Assembly: GCA_028829895.1 (NCBI GenBank)
Contig: CM054184.1
Location: 27,415,701-27,479,700 of the forward strand
From: Sinotaia quadrata
Lineage: Eukaryota; Mollusca; Gastropoda; Architaenioglossa; Viviparidae
Direction: 5' to 3'
DNA length: 64,000 nt
The notes under the pieces were generated by a model. It searched no databases. It worked only from the letters and a program-made list of their open reading frames with translations, and was not told the origin of the DNA. Within the stretch, counting starts at the first letter, position 1. Every line of letters starts with the position of its first letter. The position numbers and the translations under genes are program-made. Positions 1 through 10,521 of the stretch are shown here, piece after piece.

Positions 1-974
1 AATTATTTCAAGGATCTCTCCAGGTAAAAAGGTTGAGAAAGGTTGGTCTGGATCAATAAAATGTATATTCTTTGAGTGGCCAGGTCCACACAGAATGTTA
101 TTTGAAATTCTAGATCTTTTACAAGTGTATGATCTTTGATAGGTTAGATCAGGCTGGTCCAATTTATTCAACCCAGAGGACCACATAAACCAAAATTTAA
201 AGTTTGCAGGCCATATAAAAGATGTAATTATTTCATATAATTAAAGACACGTATTCGGTATGAGCGCAGGCTATATAGTTAGCTATATGCAAAATGTGTG
301 TTCTTTGAGGGACTTGGTACATGCAAAATGTGTGTTCTTTGAAAATCTAGATCCATTAAAAGTGTATATTTTTTTTGGAGCTAGGTCCTTGCAAGATATA
401 GTATTCTGTCCAAAACTTTTAAAACTGTATGTCCATCAATCAAAAAGTTAAAATAGTTATCCAGTTTATACAAAAAAATACAGTAGAAAACCTGAGAAAA
501 TTATATTAAATTTGTTTACTTGAAATAATTTCTTTACTGTTACTGTCACTTTTTACACCAAAATTTTAATCATAGTATTAAAGTCTTTTAATCAGCCTGT
601 TATAGTCTTCTAACCCATTCTCTGAAGTGTGTTTATCCACATTAGTCTGTAGATTTCATAAGCACAAATTTCCATGGTGGTTTCTCTATGACATAAGCTC
701 ATCTGAGCGCATCTCTTTTCAAGAGCAGACTTTTTTCACAGAACACTAAATTGAGGCTGATTTTGAAGACAATCAGTTTATTTTCAAATCAGATTATGAT
801 GTCAACCTGCATTTAAAATTTAAATAAAATACCCATGCTGGCCTCATTTCCACCATGTACTAATCATAAAATGTCAGCTGCATATCATAACAGTTCTGAG
901 TCAGACAATGTTAACTGTTCAGTCCCATCGATTTTTCTTCAGTCCAGTGATAAAGGATCATTTTATGTGTTTCA
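1..974. repeat. AT-rich repeat stretch, no gene seen
   Basis: No exon could be supported on either strand. Between about 60 and 440 a phrase resembling 'gtgtrttctttga' recurs roughly every 45-55 bp in diverged form, which looks like an old tandem array. A segment near 155-220 vaguely resembles the end of a hAT element (ggaccacat...ggccatat), but no partner end or target duplication was found. The stretch is probably an intron or upstream sequence of the RAD51AP1-like gene. Confidence 0.4.
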
Positions 975-3204
975 GATGTAGGCAGATCATAATTTGAGTG
1001 CAGATGATAATGAGAATGAAAGTGATATTGTTTTTAATCAGGACAGCGATAGTAGCCAGAATCCAACTACATGGCAATAGATCCAGACCCGCCAATTCAA
1101 ACTGACAATGAATGGACTGCACATCTTCATGCACCATTTATCGTCAATAATTTTAATTCAGCTAGTACAGGAGCTGGGTTTCCAGGTGGATTTGATGTTA
1201 TGACTGCAACAGCATTGGATTATTTTTATTTCATTGGATTATATTTCCTGAAGCGCTCTTGGTAGATTCATCCATAACACCAACAGATATGCTATATTTC
1301 AACCTGTACTTGTGCCAGCTTTGAGGAGACAACACTAGTAGAGATTAAAGGATATATTGCATATAGTATTGTGATGGGCCTGTCTCAGTTACCAGAGACT
1401 GATCTCTACTGGTCTGCAGATCCTTTTATGGGCAATGTTGGCATAAAATCTATCTTTGCCAGAAATCATTTTATCAGCCTGACTTCATATCTTCACGTCA
1501 GTGACAGATGGGCAGAACCAACCAAAGGATACCCAAACTTTCACCATTTATACAAAGTAAAATGAGTGATGGATACTATAGCAACTACCTTTGCTGCTAC
1601 AGTCAGACCTGGGAATCATTTGGCAATAGATGAATCAATGATTTGTTTTACCTGGCATCTTGCATATTTATAGTATATGCCATCAAAACCAGTCAGGCAT
1701 GATATCAAAGTGTGGATGATCTGCAATAATGACACTGCATATTTGTGCAAGCTCGAAATTTACCTTGGCCATGAAAATCCCCAGCAAGTGCCTAATGGAC
1801 TTGGTCATTATTTTGTCACAAAGCTGTCAGATTTAGACTTCACACACAATGTTACTTTTTTCACATCTCACAAACTTATGGAAGATTTGCTCACAGAGAG
1901 AGAGGGCTCTCTGCCTGTGGAACTATAAGGCTGAAACGGGTGCCAAGTCTACAAGATGAATGCAAAATTCTGAGGTATGGCAGGATGAAAAATCAAGTGG
2001 CATCCTGTCAACCTTCATTAACCCAACCTCCATGCAACAAGCCTTCTGACACATTGGACTTGAAGTGCTTATCAACCACTTCTCCATTTGCAAGCCCTCT
2101 TTGACTACAAAGCTCATATGAATGGGATGAACATTCATGACCAGAAGAAAATGATGTATGACTGGCTGGGTGAAATTCCAAGAAGGCCTGGAAATACATT
2201 TTTTGGTTTCTGGTAAATTCTGCCATCCAAACGCTTTCATACTTTATAACCAGGTTTCAACTTCAGTCCACCGATGCAAACGTTTTTCTCATCTTGATTT
2301 TTGTTGTGGACTTGCCACTCAACTCATTGCTGGATTCAGCGCCAGAAAACAACGGCATCCTGAAGTTGTGAGAGTGTTATCCTGCGATGGTGAAAATGTG
2401 TGAGGTCATGTCAACATCAAAATGCCCAAGAGAAACCACTGTCATTATCATCTCAAGCAACAAGTCCCTACAAATACTGTTTTTGGTTGTATTCAGTGTA
2501 ACATAAATTTCCCATATCACCAATAAGCTGTAAAGTGTTAGTACACTGACAGATATTAATCCCATGTACCCACCTCAAAAATGAAGGTATTTTGTTTGTT
2601 TTGCAAGAAATCACAAGATTATAATAATTACACTTACAGCAGCATAAGTTGGCAGTACAACAACAGGAAAATACAAACATGTTTTCTTAATAGCTTAAAT
2701 CTAAATTAAGTGTAAGTATATGTTTCTGGATTTTATTTATTTTTTTAAACAACCATTCCCCTCTAGATTATGTTGTATTTGCATGTATATTTGTTTTTGA
2801 ATGTGCAGTTAATTATTGATTAGTTCCATTATCAAAGTGTGGATGCTTAACCATTTTTTGGTGAGTAAACAATTTTCCAAATGTTTTTATTTAGTTTATA
2901 CTTTAAATTAAAAAATGTATCATTGGTTTTCTAACTTTCATTGAATTAGGATATTTTTTAAATAGATTTTTGAATGATAAAATATTTTTTTAATTTTATT
3001 ACTATTATAAATTGATTAGGACTTGTTTTCTGGGTGATATAACAATTCAAACATGATAATCCATTTTTGCTCTCACTTCATAAAACCCCATTTTCTGTAG
3101 GGTGTCAGATCTAAGCAAATTGACTAGTCAATAGGAAACTGCTTTGATATAAATGAGGATCATTGAGAAAGCTGCTCTATAAATAGTAGCCATCAGGGAA
3201 AGAG
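975..3204 (+). mobile_element. Decayed piggyBac element, copy 1
   Basis: The element contains a broken piggyBac-family transposase followed by about 680 bp of 3' noncoding sequence. Its right end is defined by comparison with a second copy on the opposite strand at 13429-14930: the similarity stops at 'gggaaagag' in both. The next four bases here are ctaa, a plausible decayed TTAA target site. The left end is not defined; 975 is where an acidic N-terminal reading begins. The element lies just upstream of, and probably within an intron of, the RAD51AP1-like gene. Confidence 0.85.
985..2526 (+). pseudogene. piggyBac transposase pseudogene (PGBD-like)
   Basis: Fragments in shifting frames follow the usual order of a piggyBac transposase: an acidic N-terminal segment (985-1070), a segment with 'GAGFPGGFDVMTATALDYF', then 'VMGLSQLPETDLYWSADPF' (from about 1374), then 'LAIDESMICF' (about 1623-1652), which carries the first catalytic Asp, then 'YMPSKPVRHDIKVWMIC' after a stop codon. 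The segment that should carry the second catalytic Asp (family pattern 'FDNFFTS') reads 'NVTFFTSHKL', so the DN pair is deleted. A Cys-rich C-terminal remnant with 'FGCIQCNINF' ends at a TAA at 2524-2526. There are several frameshifts and stops, so it cannot encode an active enzyme. Confidence 0.88.
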
Positions 3205-3344
3205 CTAATCAGCCTGATAAAAAGTATTAGAATCATCCTGTTAAAATGTCTTTTATAGTTTATTTGCCATTTGTTTACAAAAAATTAAATGACAATTAAT
3301 TAACTAATATAATATTTTTCATTTGTCCTTATTTTGATAAGTAG

Positions 3345-4631
3345 CACAAGGACCCTCACCACAATATAATGCATCACTCATTGAGTCCAGTCCAAAATAT
3401 GCACCTATTTCTAGGCAAAGTACAGTGACTTTTTCATCAGGAAAGCAAGTAAGCAGTGAGTCCAGACGACCTGCGTGGACACCACCTGGTGAGAAAAGTT
3501 TCAAAACTTTTAATTTAACTTTCGAATCACAAACTATAAGGTCAGAAATTTTCTTTGTTTCTGCTTAAAGCTAGATGGGTAAATTGTGTAGTTTTAAATA
3601 TTTTAAGACATTAATAGCTCTCATTTCAGAAAAATTACCATTTTACACACACACACACACACCCTCCACACTTTCTTATTTTAAAATAATTAGAATGTCA
3701 TATTTCTGCTGCAAGACACTTTACTGTTTTTAGCATATTAACAGATAATATTATGTCATACATGACTCATACACGTACAAGCCAAAACCAAGGGCTCTGA
3801 TATCCTGCAAAGGGAGATAAATTATAAAAAGTTAGCATGTACCCTGTTCAGGGGTCGGCAACCTACAGCACGTGTGCCACACAGAGCGATTTTCAAAGGC
3901 ACGCGGAAGACCCCCAAAAAGGTAATAAGTGGAAAAAAGATTTTTTTCAATGCAAATCAAAACAACGTACATCAGCATAATGATTGTTGTGTGCACTGGA
4001 CAGTACCATATCATTTAGCATGTCTCACTGAAAAAAGTGTAAACTGAAAACTGTTTACAGATTAAGGGTATCCAGTGAATGGACACAGTTCATCTTATAT
4101 AAACTTTGAAACTTTGTCTTCAGGTTACAATCATCCAGTGTCACTCTATAGTAAAAATTCAAAGACTTAATTCTTTATTTTATCAAAATCATGTTTTAAT
4201 ACTGGATTTAATAAAACAATGATAATTCTTATGTTTCTTTTTATATATAATTCTATAATGGTGTGTGTTAATTTAAAAACAAACAAACAATTCTTAGCAC
4301 AATTCAGTATTTAATTAAATTTAATTGAATTTAAGGCTAGCAGTGCCAGAATATGAACATAAACTGAAATAGGTTTTTAAGAAGAGATGTGACTTGGCAA
4401 AATTAATATAAGTTTCACAAATAGAATTAGAAAATAACAAGGACATGACTGAACTTACCAGCATTCTTGTATCAATGGTGATTTTCTGATTCTCTTTCTT
4501 TTGCAGGTCGCAGTGATGGCACCAGTTCCAAAACAGACATAGTATTAAAATCTCCAACATCTGGATTACGCCTTGGATTGTCCCGCCATGTTCGTGTCAA
4601 ACCTCTTCACCCATCTCTTAAAATCTCATGA
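3345..4631 (+). CDS. RAD51AP1: RAD51AP1-like protein, last two coding exons (partial)
   Basis: RAD51-associated protein 1 is a vertebrate-characterised homologous-recombination factor that binds DNA and stimulates RAD51 strand invasion. Two exons join in frame: 3345-3488 (phase-1 donor CCT G|GTGAGA) and 4507-4631 (acceptor ttttgcag, stop TGA). The first encodes 'RRPAWTPPG', matching the Trp-containing motif near the vertebrate C-terminus. The second encodes 'LRLGLSRHVRVKPLHP', nearly identical to the family's C-terminal RAD51-binding motif, followed by five residues and the stop. About 90 residues are visible. The 5' acceptor could instead lie at 3341; upstream exons were not found and probably lie left of the window, across the piggyBac relic. 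An AATAAA follows at 4782. Identity is confident from the C-terminal motif; the rest of the protein is unseen. Confidence 0.9.
3841..4014. mobile_element. hAT-like MITE fragment
   Basis: The segment from about 3849 starts 'CAGGGGTCGGCAACCT', a typical hAT terminal inverted repeat. A 9-bp word, ttagcatgt, occurs at 3832-3840 and again at 4015-4023 and could be an 8-bp target duplication plus chance. The right terminus does not read as a clear inverted match, so the boundaries are tentative. It lies in the last intron of the RAD51AP1-like gene. Confidence 0.5.
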
Positions 4632-4781
4632 AAAGTCTTAGTTGTCTATCCAAAGCAAACACATTCAGCCTCTGTAAATTATGCAGAATATTTTAGCAAT
4701 GATTGTTATCTGATATTATTGTTTTTCATTTCATTGTTTGCAGTTTTCAAGCAGATGATGCAGAATATTTTAGATTGTTTA

Positions 4782-4787
4782 AATAAA
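4782..4787 (+). promoter_or_regulatory. Poly(A) signal AATAAA of RAD51AP1-like gene
   Basis: First canonical AATAAA downstream of the stop at 4631, giving a 3' UTR of about 170-190 nt. A phrase 'gcagaatattttag' occurs twice in this UTR (about 4681 and 4760). A further AATAAA occurs near 5263. Confidence 0.55.
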
Positions 4788-4799
4788 TATACTTGACTT

Positions 4800-7130
4800 A
4801 TTTTTAATTGATGATTCCAAATTGCATGTATGTAGACATTTAAAATATTGATTATTTATATAGTTGTGTGCATTGTATTAATGTTTGTTTTAATGTATAA
4901 TTGTAAGAGAAAATATTTAGAATTCATCTGTGCCTACCAGTAAAAATATTAGTTATAATTTTTAAAGGAACTAAAGTTAATTTTTACATTATTTCACAAA
5001 AAACAAACTGTATGCTGTTGAGTGATTGCACTCACTATAACACACTTTCCACAATACAGATCATTTATAATTTTTTTAAAAAATTAAAAAGTTTTAAAAA
5101 GTAATTCCTGTTTAAAAGAAAGAGGTTGAAATTACATGATTTAGATGTACAATGAACATTTGAACAATTTGCTAATGTCATGCTCAATAACATGTTATTT
5201 CTCTATTTTGTGAGCCAAGTAATATTTTCTTATATATCTTGTCCTGCAAATACTGCAGCCACAATAAAATGCTTTATGTTCATATAGATTAAAAATGATG
5301 ATTTAATTTTAATATTATTGATTTTATGTTTTATTAGAATATCTCAAAATAATATTAGTCATTACACTTTACTGACAGACACACTTAGTCTGTGTAAATA
5401 ATACTATAAATAACTTTAGTCAAGTTTGTAGCTTTTTTCTGAGCACATGTAGTTTCAATAGTATGTCCCATTAAGGTTAACACTTTTCAGAACTATAAAT
5501 GTTAATAACTTCCCCTTGAGAACAGGTGCAATCTTAACAGGATATTTTCCAAGCAAAGGTTGATAATCTCACAGTATAGGTCTAGTGATGAAATCTTGTA
5601 GCCATAAAGTGAACTGCTTAGATAAGTCTGGAACTTAGACCATTTCAGAGTTAGATACAATGTTTCTTTGTACTATGTAAGAAGTCTTTCTGTGTAATAT
5701 TATACAGAAAGCACTGTAAAACATTTACTCTCCCACTGTGTATGATTTGCACTTAGCAATATGTACAATGTTACAGTCTGCAAAGAGTTATAATGACCCA
5801 ATAAGCAGGCTTTTAGCTCTCTCACTCATAAAAATTACAGTGATTGTTGTTAGTCATACATAAATATAGGGATACTGTAAAATGACTATATAACTGTACC
5901 ACCACAATAAATAATTTAATGATAATATTTTGTATGCTAAGTGTAGACTAAGCTGAAGACAATTATAGTTTTACAAAATATGCAAATATATTTAGACAAA
6001 AGGTTTATTCTATGTAAACAAAAATGGAAGTTTATTGTTTTAACTGGAAAATCTATAGGCAGTAAAAGAGGGAAAAAATACTTTCTTGTATCTTGTAGCT
6101 GCCCCTTAAAATAGTGGTGAGAAAAAAACAGCAATAACTATGTTGATGAGAGGTCTATACATTCCCAGGGAGTTGGGAAATAGAGAATGATTATGTAAAT
6201 AAAACCCCACATTCTAAAACAATCAATAGAATGGAAATCCCCAGTGGTGGGAATGAGAAAATTCCGGCTCAGCTGGCAAGAAAATTAAAAGCTATTTTAT
6301 TACAATCTGACAACTAGACCAATCTTCAAAAGAGTTGTATATGCAGTCAGAGCAACATTGTCACCAATGAAGAAAGAAAAAGTACTTATATTCCTTTTAT
6401 TCTAATTCCATTTTTTTTCTTTCTTTCCTCCATTGCTGGAATCGTAAGTCCACTTCTATACAAAGAGGGAGGAAAAAATTCCAACTGAATTAAGCCTGGC
6501 ATTAAATTGATTGGAAGAAATAACTTAAATATATCAAAGCCAGACCTATATACCAGCAACCTGAAAACCTAACAGGTTGTGATGCTAATGATCAAAAGCA
6601 TGAATCTATATCACAAGCACATATGGTTATGAAAATAAAGCATTTCAGTAAATAAAACTTTTCTAAATATCTCGGCAAAGTATTTAAATATCCAAAAATG
6701 TTATAAATAGAGTTGTTTTAAGTGTTCACCCATTAAAGTCAAATGGCATCTTTAGTAACCATGACATATTATGCTTATTGCCACACTCAAGGAGCAATTG
6801 TAGCAGTGGGCTTGGTTCCAAGGCCCAGTGTTGTACCTCCAGTTTTTATTTTGCTCACTGTAGGGTGCATTTGTTGGCAAGTCTGAGTTTATGATTTTAC
6901 AGGGGACTATCGTGCATGTCTCTTAACAGCTCTACACCCGGGAATTCAATATAAGTACATTTATACATTCTTGTGCCTTTACCTGATCAGAATATATGTT
7001 TGGGAGGCATGAAACTGCATTTCACCCTGTAGTGAAATATTTGTGGTAGATCACAAAGGACATCATTATGAATTCCTGTTTTCATTATTTTTCCTGTTAA
7101 CACTTGAATTTTGCCTTTTTCTTGCTCTTA
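4800..7130. other. Intergenic AT-rich DNA, no gene seen
   Basis: No exon with a coding-like reading and matching splice sites was found on either strand. The short open frames here are AT-rich and have no recognisable motif. A somewhat GC-richer patch at about 6780-7030 looks like an old dispersed repeat but could not be classified. Confidence 0.5.
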
Positions 7131-7135
7131 AACTC

Positions 7136-7154
7136 CACACACACACACACACAC
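7136..7154. repeat. (AC)n microsatellite
   Basis: Run of about nine AC dinucleotides. Similar runs occur at about 3647-3661, 26379-26391 and 41249-41270. Confidence 0.9.
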
Positions 7155-7239
7155 TTTCCTTTATCCCTATCTTCCCTTATCACACTGAAATCTACCCCCC
7201 ACCAAACTCTTATACATTTAGCAATTTTGAAAGTTTGTA

Positions 7240-8160
7240 GGTTTACATGGGGGAAGGATGTTAAAGATTATTGCTTCAAGATGTCCTCAAATTGCTTGCT
7301 GCAGAGAACAGTACAGGAGACTGTGGCTCTGTCTATTCAATGAGCCTTTAGGTGCAAATACTAAGTACTCGTTGGATAAGGAAGCTTTAGATAGCTTAGA
7401 TTATCTCCCTGTCCACAACCTTCACTCAGAAGCTCTAGTGCATTATGTGGATTGTGATGAACCCTCAGCAATGAGGATGAGGCCAACTTTGATGAATCTG
7501 CAGAGCCAAAACCACTTCCTCATCAGTTTCCTGGGCCTCATGAACTCCAGTTTCAAACTGTAAATGTTCCACTTCACTAAAATGAAATCTGGTGTTACAG
7601 AAATAACTTGCAAGATCTTTGAGTCTGACTGCAATTATAATTGGACCTGCTGCCAAAGACCTTGTGATTAGAAGAGTAAAGAGTACCACTGGTGTCTTTA
7701 GATGTTACTTTACATTAGTTTACAGTGTTTTGCTACTTGATGATGATTGCAACACATTGTATATCCAACAAACCACTATGCTGCACAAAAACTCATCTAT
7801 TACTTGAAACTTGCAACTTCCAAAAAATTTTAAGTTAGAGTGATCTCTTGGGATATCAAAATTTTCCTTACTGGAGGCTTAACTGCAAACAAGATCTTTT
7901 TGTGCACGTGCCTATTGTCTACAATGCAATTCACTATAATAACTTTGATGAGTTTCAATCATTATACTGATAATCTAGCTAATGATGGTACCTACAGCAT
8001 GTATGAAGTTCATCCGGTCTTTGACATACTGAATTTTGCTTTCAAGCAAGTCAATCTTATTCAACAGTTAGCTGCAAATGGTATGACCCCATTCTATGGA
8101 ATAAATAGTCCTGTGCTATGTTCACTCCACTTCCAGCTTAGGCATATATACAGTCACTAA
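7240..8160 (+). pseudogene. Degenerate piggyBac-like transposase relic, third copy
   Basis: Three adjacent short open frames read like decayed protein. The best part is 7949-8110: 'FNHYTDNLANDGTYSMYEV', then 'HPVFDILNFAFKQV', then 'ANGMTPFYGINSP'. This resembles the piggyBac block '(F)LxFtDN...yKiRPvfDxLNxxF...DExMxPFkGR'. The upstream frames (7258-7563 and 7619-7807) are acidic or unrecognisable. It is not a close copy of the other two relics, so it would be a separate family. Assignment rests on one block and is tentative. Confidence 0.5.
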
Positions 8161-8874
8161 GTGATAAAATTGGTTGCTCGCCCAGACAGACTGTTATAGG
8201 CTTGCCTCCAGTCATAATCATGCTGGCAGTTGTAGACATTTGATAAAATAAAGGGAAGGGTCTGATGAATGAACTGGTGATATAGTTAACAAAAGAGTAG
8301 AATGAAATCACTTAAAGATATAACAAAGACAAAGAAAGGGTACAGCTGATATAGCAGACATGCGAAGCCTCTGTAAATAATATTTACATACAGTATTTGA
8401 GAGTTTACTCTATTAACTGAATAAAGGCAGATGAAAACAATAGGCTTACATTCTCCAAATACAACTTGTAGTATTATCTCCACTGGCAATGATGATTCTG
8501 CAGGATGTTATCTCCACTGGGGAGTTCTTCTAAATCCACTGGTCTAACAGAGGTTTATAGATTAAGGATGAGCAAGTGACAGGATAAAGTAAATGGGTGG
8601 CCAAAATAACAGCATAGTTTGGAATGCAGTAGGTAGCCTTTCACCATAACTGGGCCAAGAAGCCAAACTCTACACACATGATAAGAGTGCTTCAGTAGAA
8701 AGTCCTCCAGCTCAAAATTGCTGTAAAACATTTAGTCTCGTATCAACTGTTTATACTTTCAATACTATACTCATTCGCTACACTAAAGTTGTCAAGAGTT
8801 ATGACCACTTGAAGTAGAAGGCTTGTACATTGTCATATAAACAGAGTGGCTGACATGCTAAAATAAGCTACATG

Positions 8875-9035
8875 CAAGTGTCGTGTACCTTTTTGCTAAG
8901 ACATTCTCAACATGCAAATATTTGATGGCTTTTGCTAACACATTCTCAACAAACAAATAATTTATGGCTTTTGCTAACACATTCTCAGCATTGCATGTCT
9001 TATAGCATTTGCTAACATTCTCAGCAGGAGAATTT
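8875..9035. repeat. Tandem repeat, about 46 bp unit, 4 copies
   Basis: The phrase 'ttttgctaacacattctcaa' recurs four times, linked by a variable 'catgcaaatatttgatggc'-type spacer. On the minus strand the array reads as repeated 'ENVLAKAI', which is a by-product of the repeat and not a gene. Confidence 0.8.
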
Positions 9036-9384
9036 GTTTTACTAATCAGTGGCAAAGAGTTCATTGTATAATTTCTTATAATAAAAATTACAATTATATA
9101 CTTCTTTGTAGCTAAACTGCATATATCGATAATAATATAAATTGTCTACTAAGAGCAGATAACATCTCAAATAATCATACATTAAAATAACGTGAGTTTT
9201 CTCTACAATTTATTTTATAGTCAGCAAATAAACAAGAAATCACATATGTCAATGTCAGCTTACACTTTTATGTACACTTCTAGAAATTCTAACAGGTCAA
9301 GGCTAAGACTATGGCCTATAGAAGCACAAAAGGTTATTTCTAAGTGTTGACTATGCAGATGAGGGAAGGAATCTCTATGCTACA

Positions 9385-9586
9385 TGAGTACTTAATCTCA
9401 TGTTCAGAAAACCTCAGTACTAAATCTCGTGTTCAGAAAACCTCAGTACTAAATCTCGTGTTCAGAAAACCTCGGTACTAAATCTCGTGTTCAGAAAACC
9501 TCAGTACTAAATCTCGTGTTCAGAAAACCTCGGTACTAAATCTCGTGTTCAGAAAACCTCAGTACTAAATCTCGTGTTCAGAAAAT
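9385..9586. repeat. Minisatellite, 29-bp unit, 7 copies
   Basis: The near-identical unit contains 'aatctcgtgttcagaaaacc' and ends ctcagtact or ctcggtact. The A/G variant alternates over the later copies (cag, cag, cgg, cag, cgg, cag), which implies recent expansion by a two-unit 58-bp step. The last copy breaks off at 'gaaaatttc'. Confidence 0.95.
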
Positions 9587-9599
9587 TTCTCACTAATTT

Positions 9600-10521
9600 A
9601 CTCACTTAATTTAATTTAAATAAATTGTTGCTATTGTTAACACTTACGTTTTCTAAATTTATAAGGAAATATGGTATAGTTTGATTAACGGGTGGGCGAA
9701 TTATTATTGTTTGTAAAGTTGGGACATCTAGCTTATGTTGTTTCCTAAGTGTTCCACCAAGGAAAGGCTTGAGTGAGGGTCAAACCAATATGAGTGATTG
9801 TGCAGCTAGAAGTATAAATTCGTATAGCAGCACTGCGTGAGTAGACCTAAAATTTGCTAAAGAAGTACTGAGGTGTGCACGAAATTTATTGTCCGCATTT
9901 TAATAAAGTCCTTAATAGGTGGCGTTATGGGGATTAATAAGTCAAAGTTTAATTTATTAAACAACCCCACCCCCCATATCATACTGTACTTGAGTTCGTT
10001 GACCACTTGCAGCTGAATATATACTTTGACATCTTCACCTCTAATTGCATTAATTTTACAAGACCAGTACACGTAATCAGTTTTTTTCCCTTAACTTACA
10101 GTTAGAGCTACGTATTGTGACCTAAACTAGTCTGTGTGTATATTAATTTTTTTACATATTCAGGTATGTTTAAAATACGGCCGAATTTATCTCTCTGGTC
10201 TGGATATGTTTTGTTTGGACCTACTGGTTGTAAATTGGCTAAATAATTACATGCATTCCCAACTGGTGAACAAACGCCGTCTTACTTGACACACGCTCAT
10301 TATTAAAATAATCTAATCGATGATATTACGATTTGGTTCCGTAAAGATTATATTTCTGAGATGATAAAGTTCGTAGCGTGCACCGACTAGGCCGAAGTTA
10401 TTTGCCGACTTCGAAAACTCATAGATAACTAATACAGGTACTAAATATAGCATTTAATCAACCAGTCGTAAACTGCGGCGTGTCTTTTGCAATTATTTTT
10501 GTATAACTTACTTCCCTTTGA
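9600..10521. promoter_or_regulatory. Upstream region of the JmjC gene, probable promoter
   Basis: No exon is seen. CpG dinucleotides are more frequent from about 10170 to 10510 than in the flanking DNA, which fits a promoter or unmethylated 5' region just before the start codon. No TATA box at a convincing distance was identified. Confidence 0.4.

Noticed and set aside
3319..3504. 61-codon minus-strand frame
   Set aside because: It is the antisense shadow of the RAD51AP1-like exon on the plus strand, which has matching splice sites and a conserved motif.
8858..9064. Minus-strand frame with repeated 'ENVLAKAI'
   Set aside because: The peptide repeat is created by a 46-bp DNA tandem repeat; no gene context.
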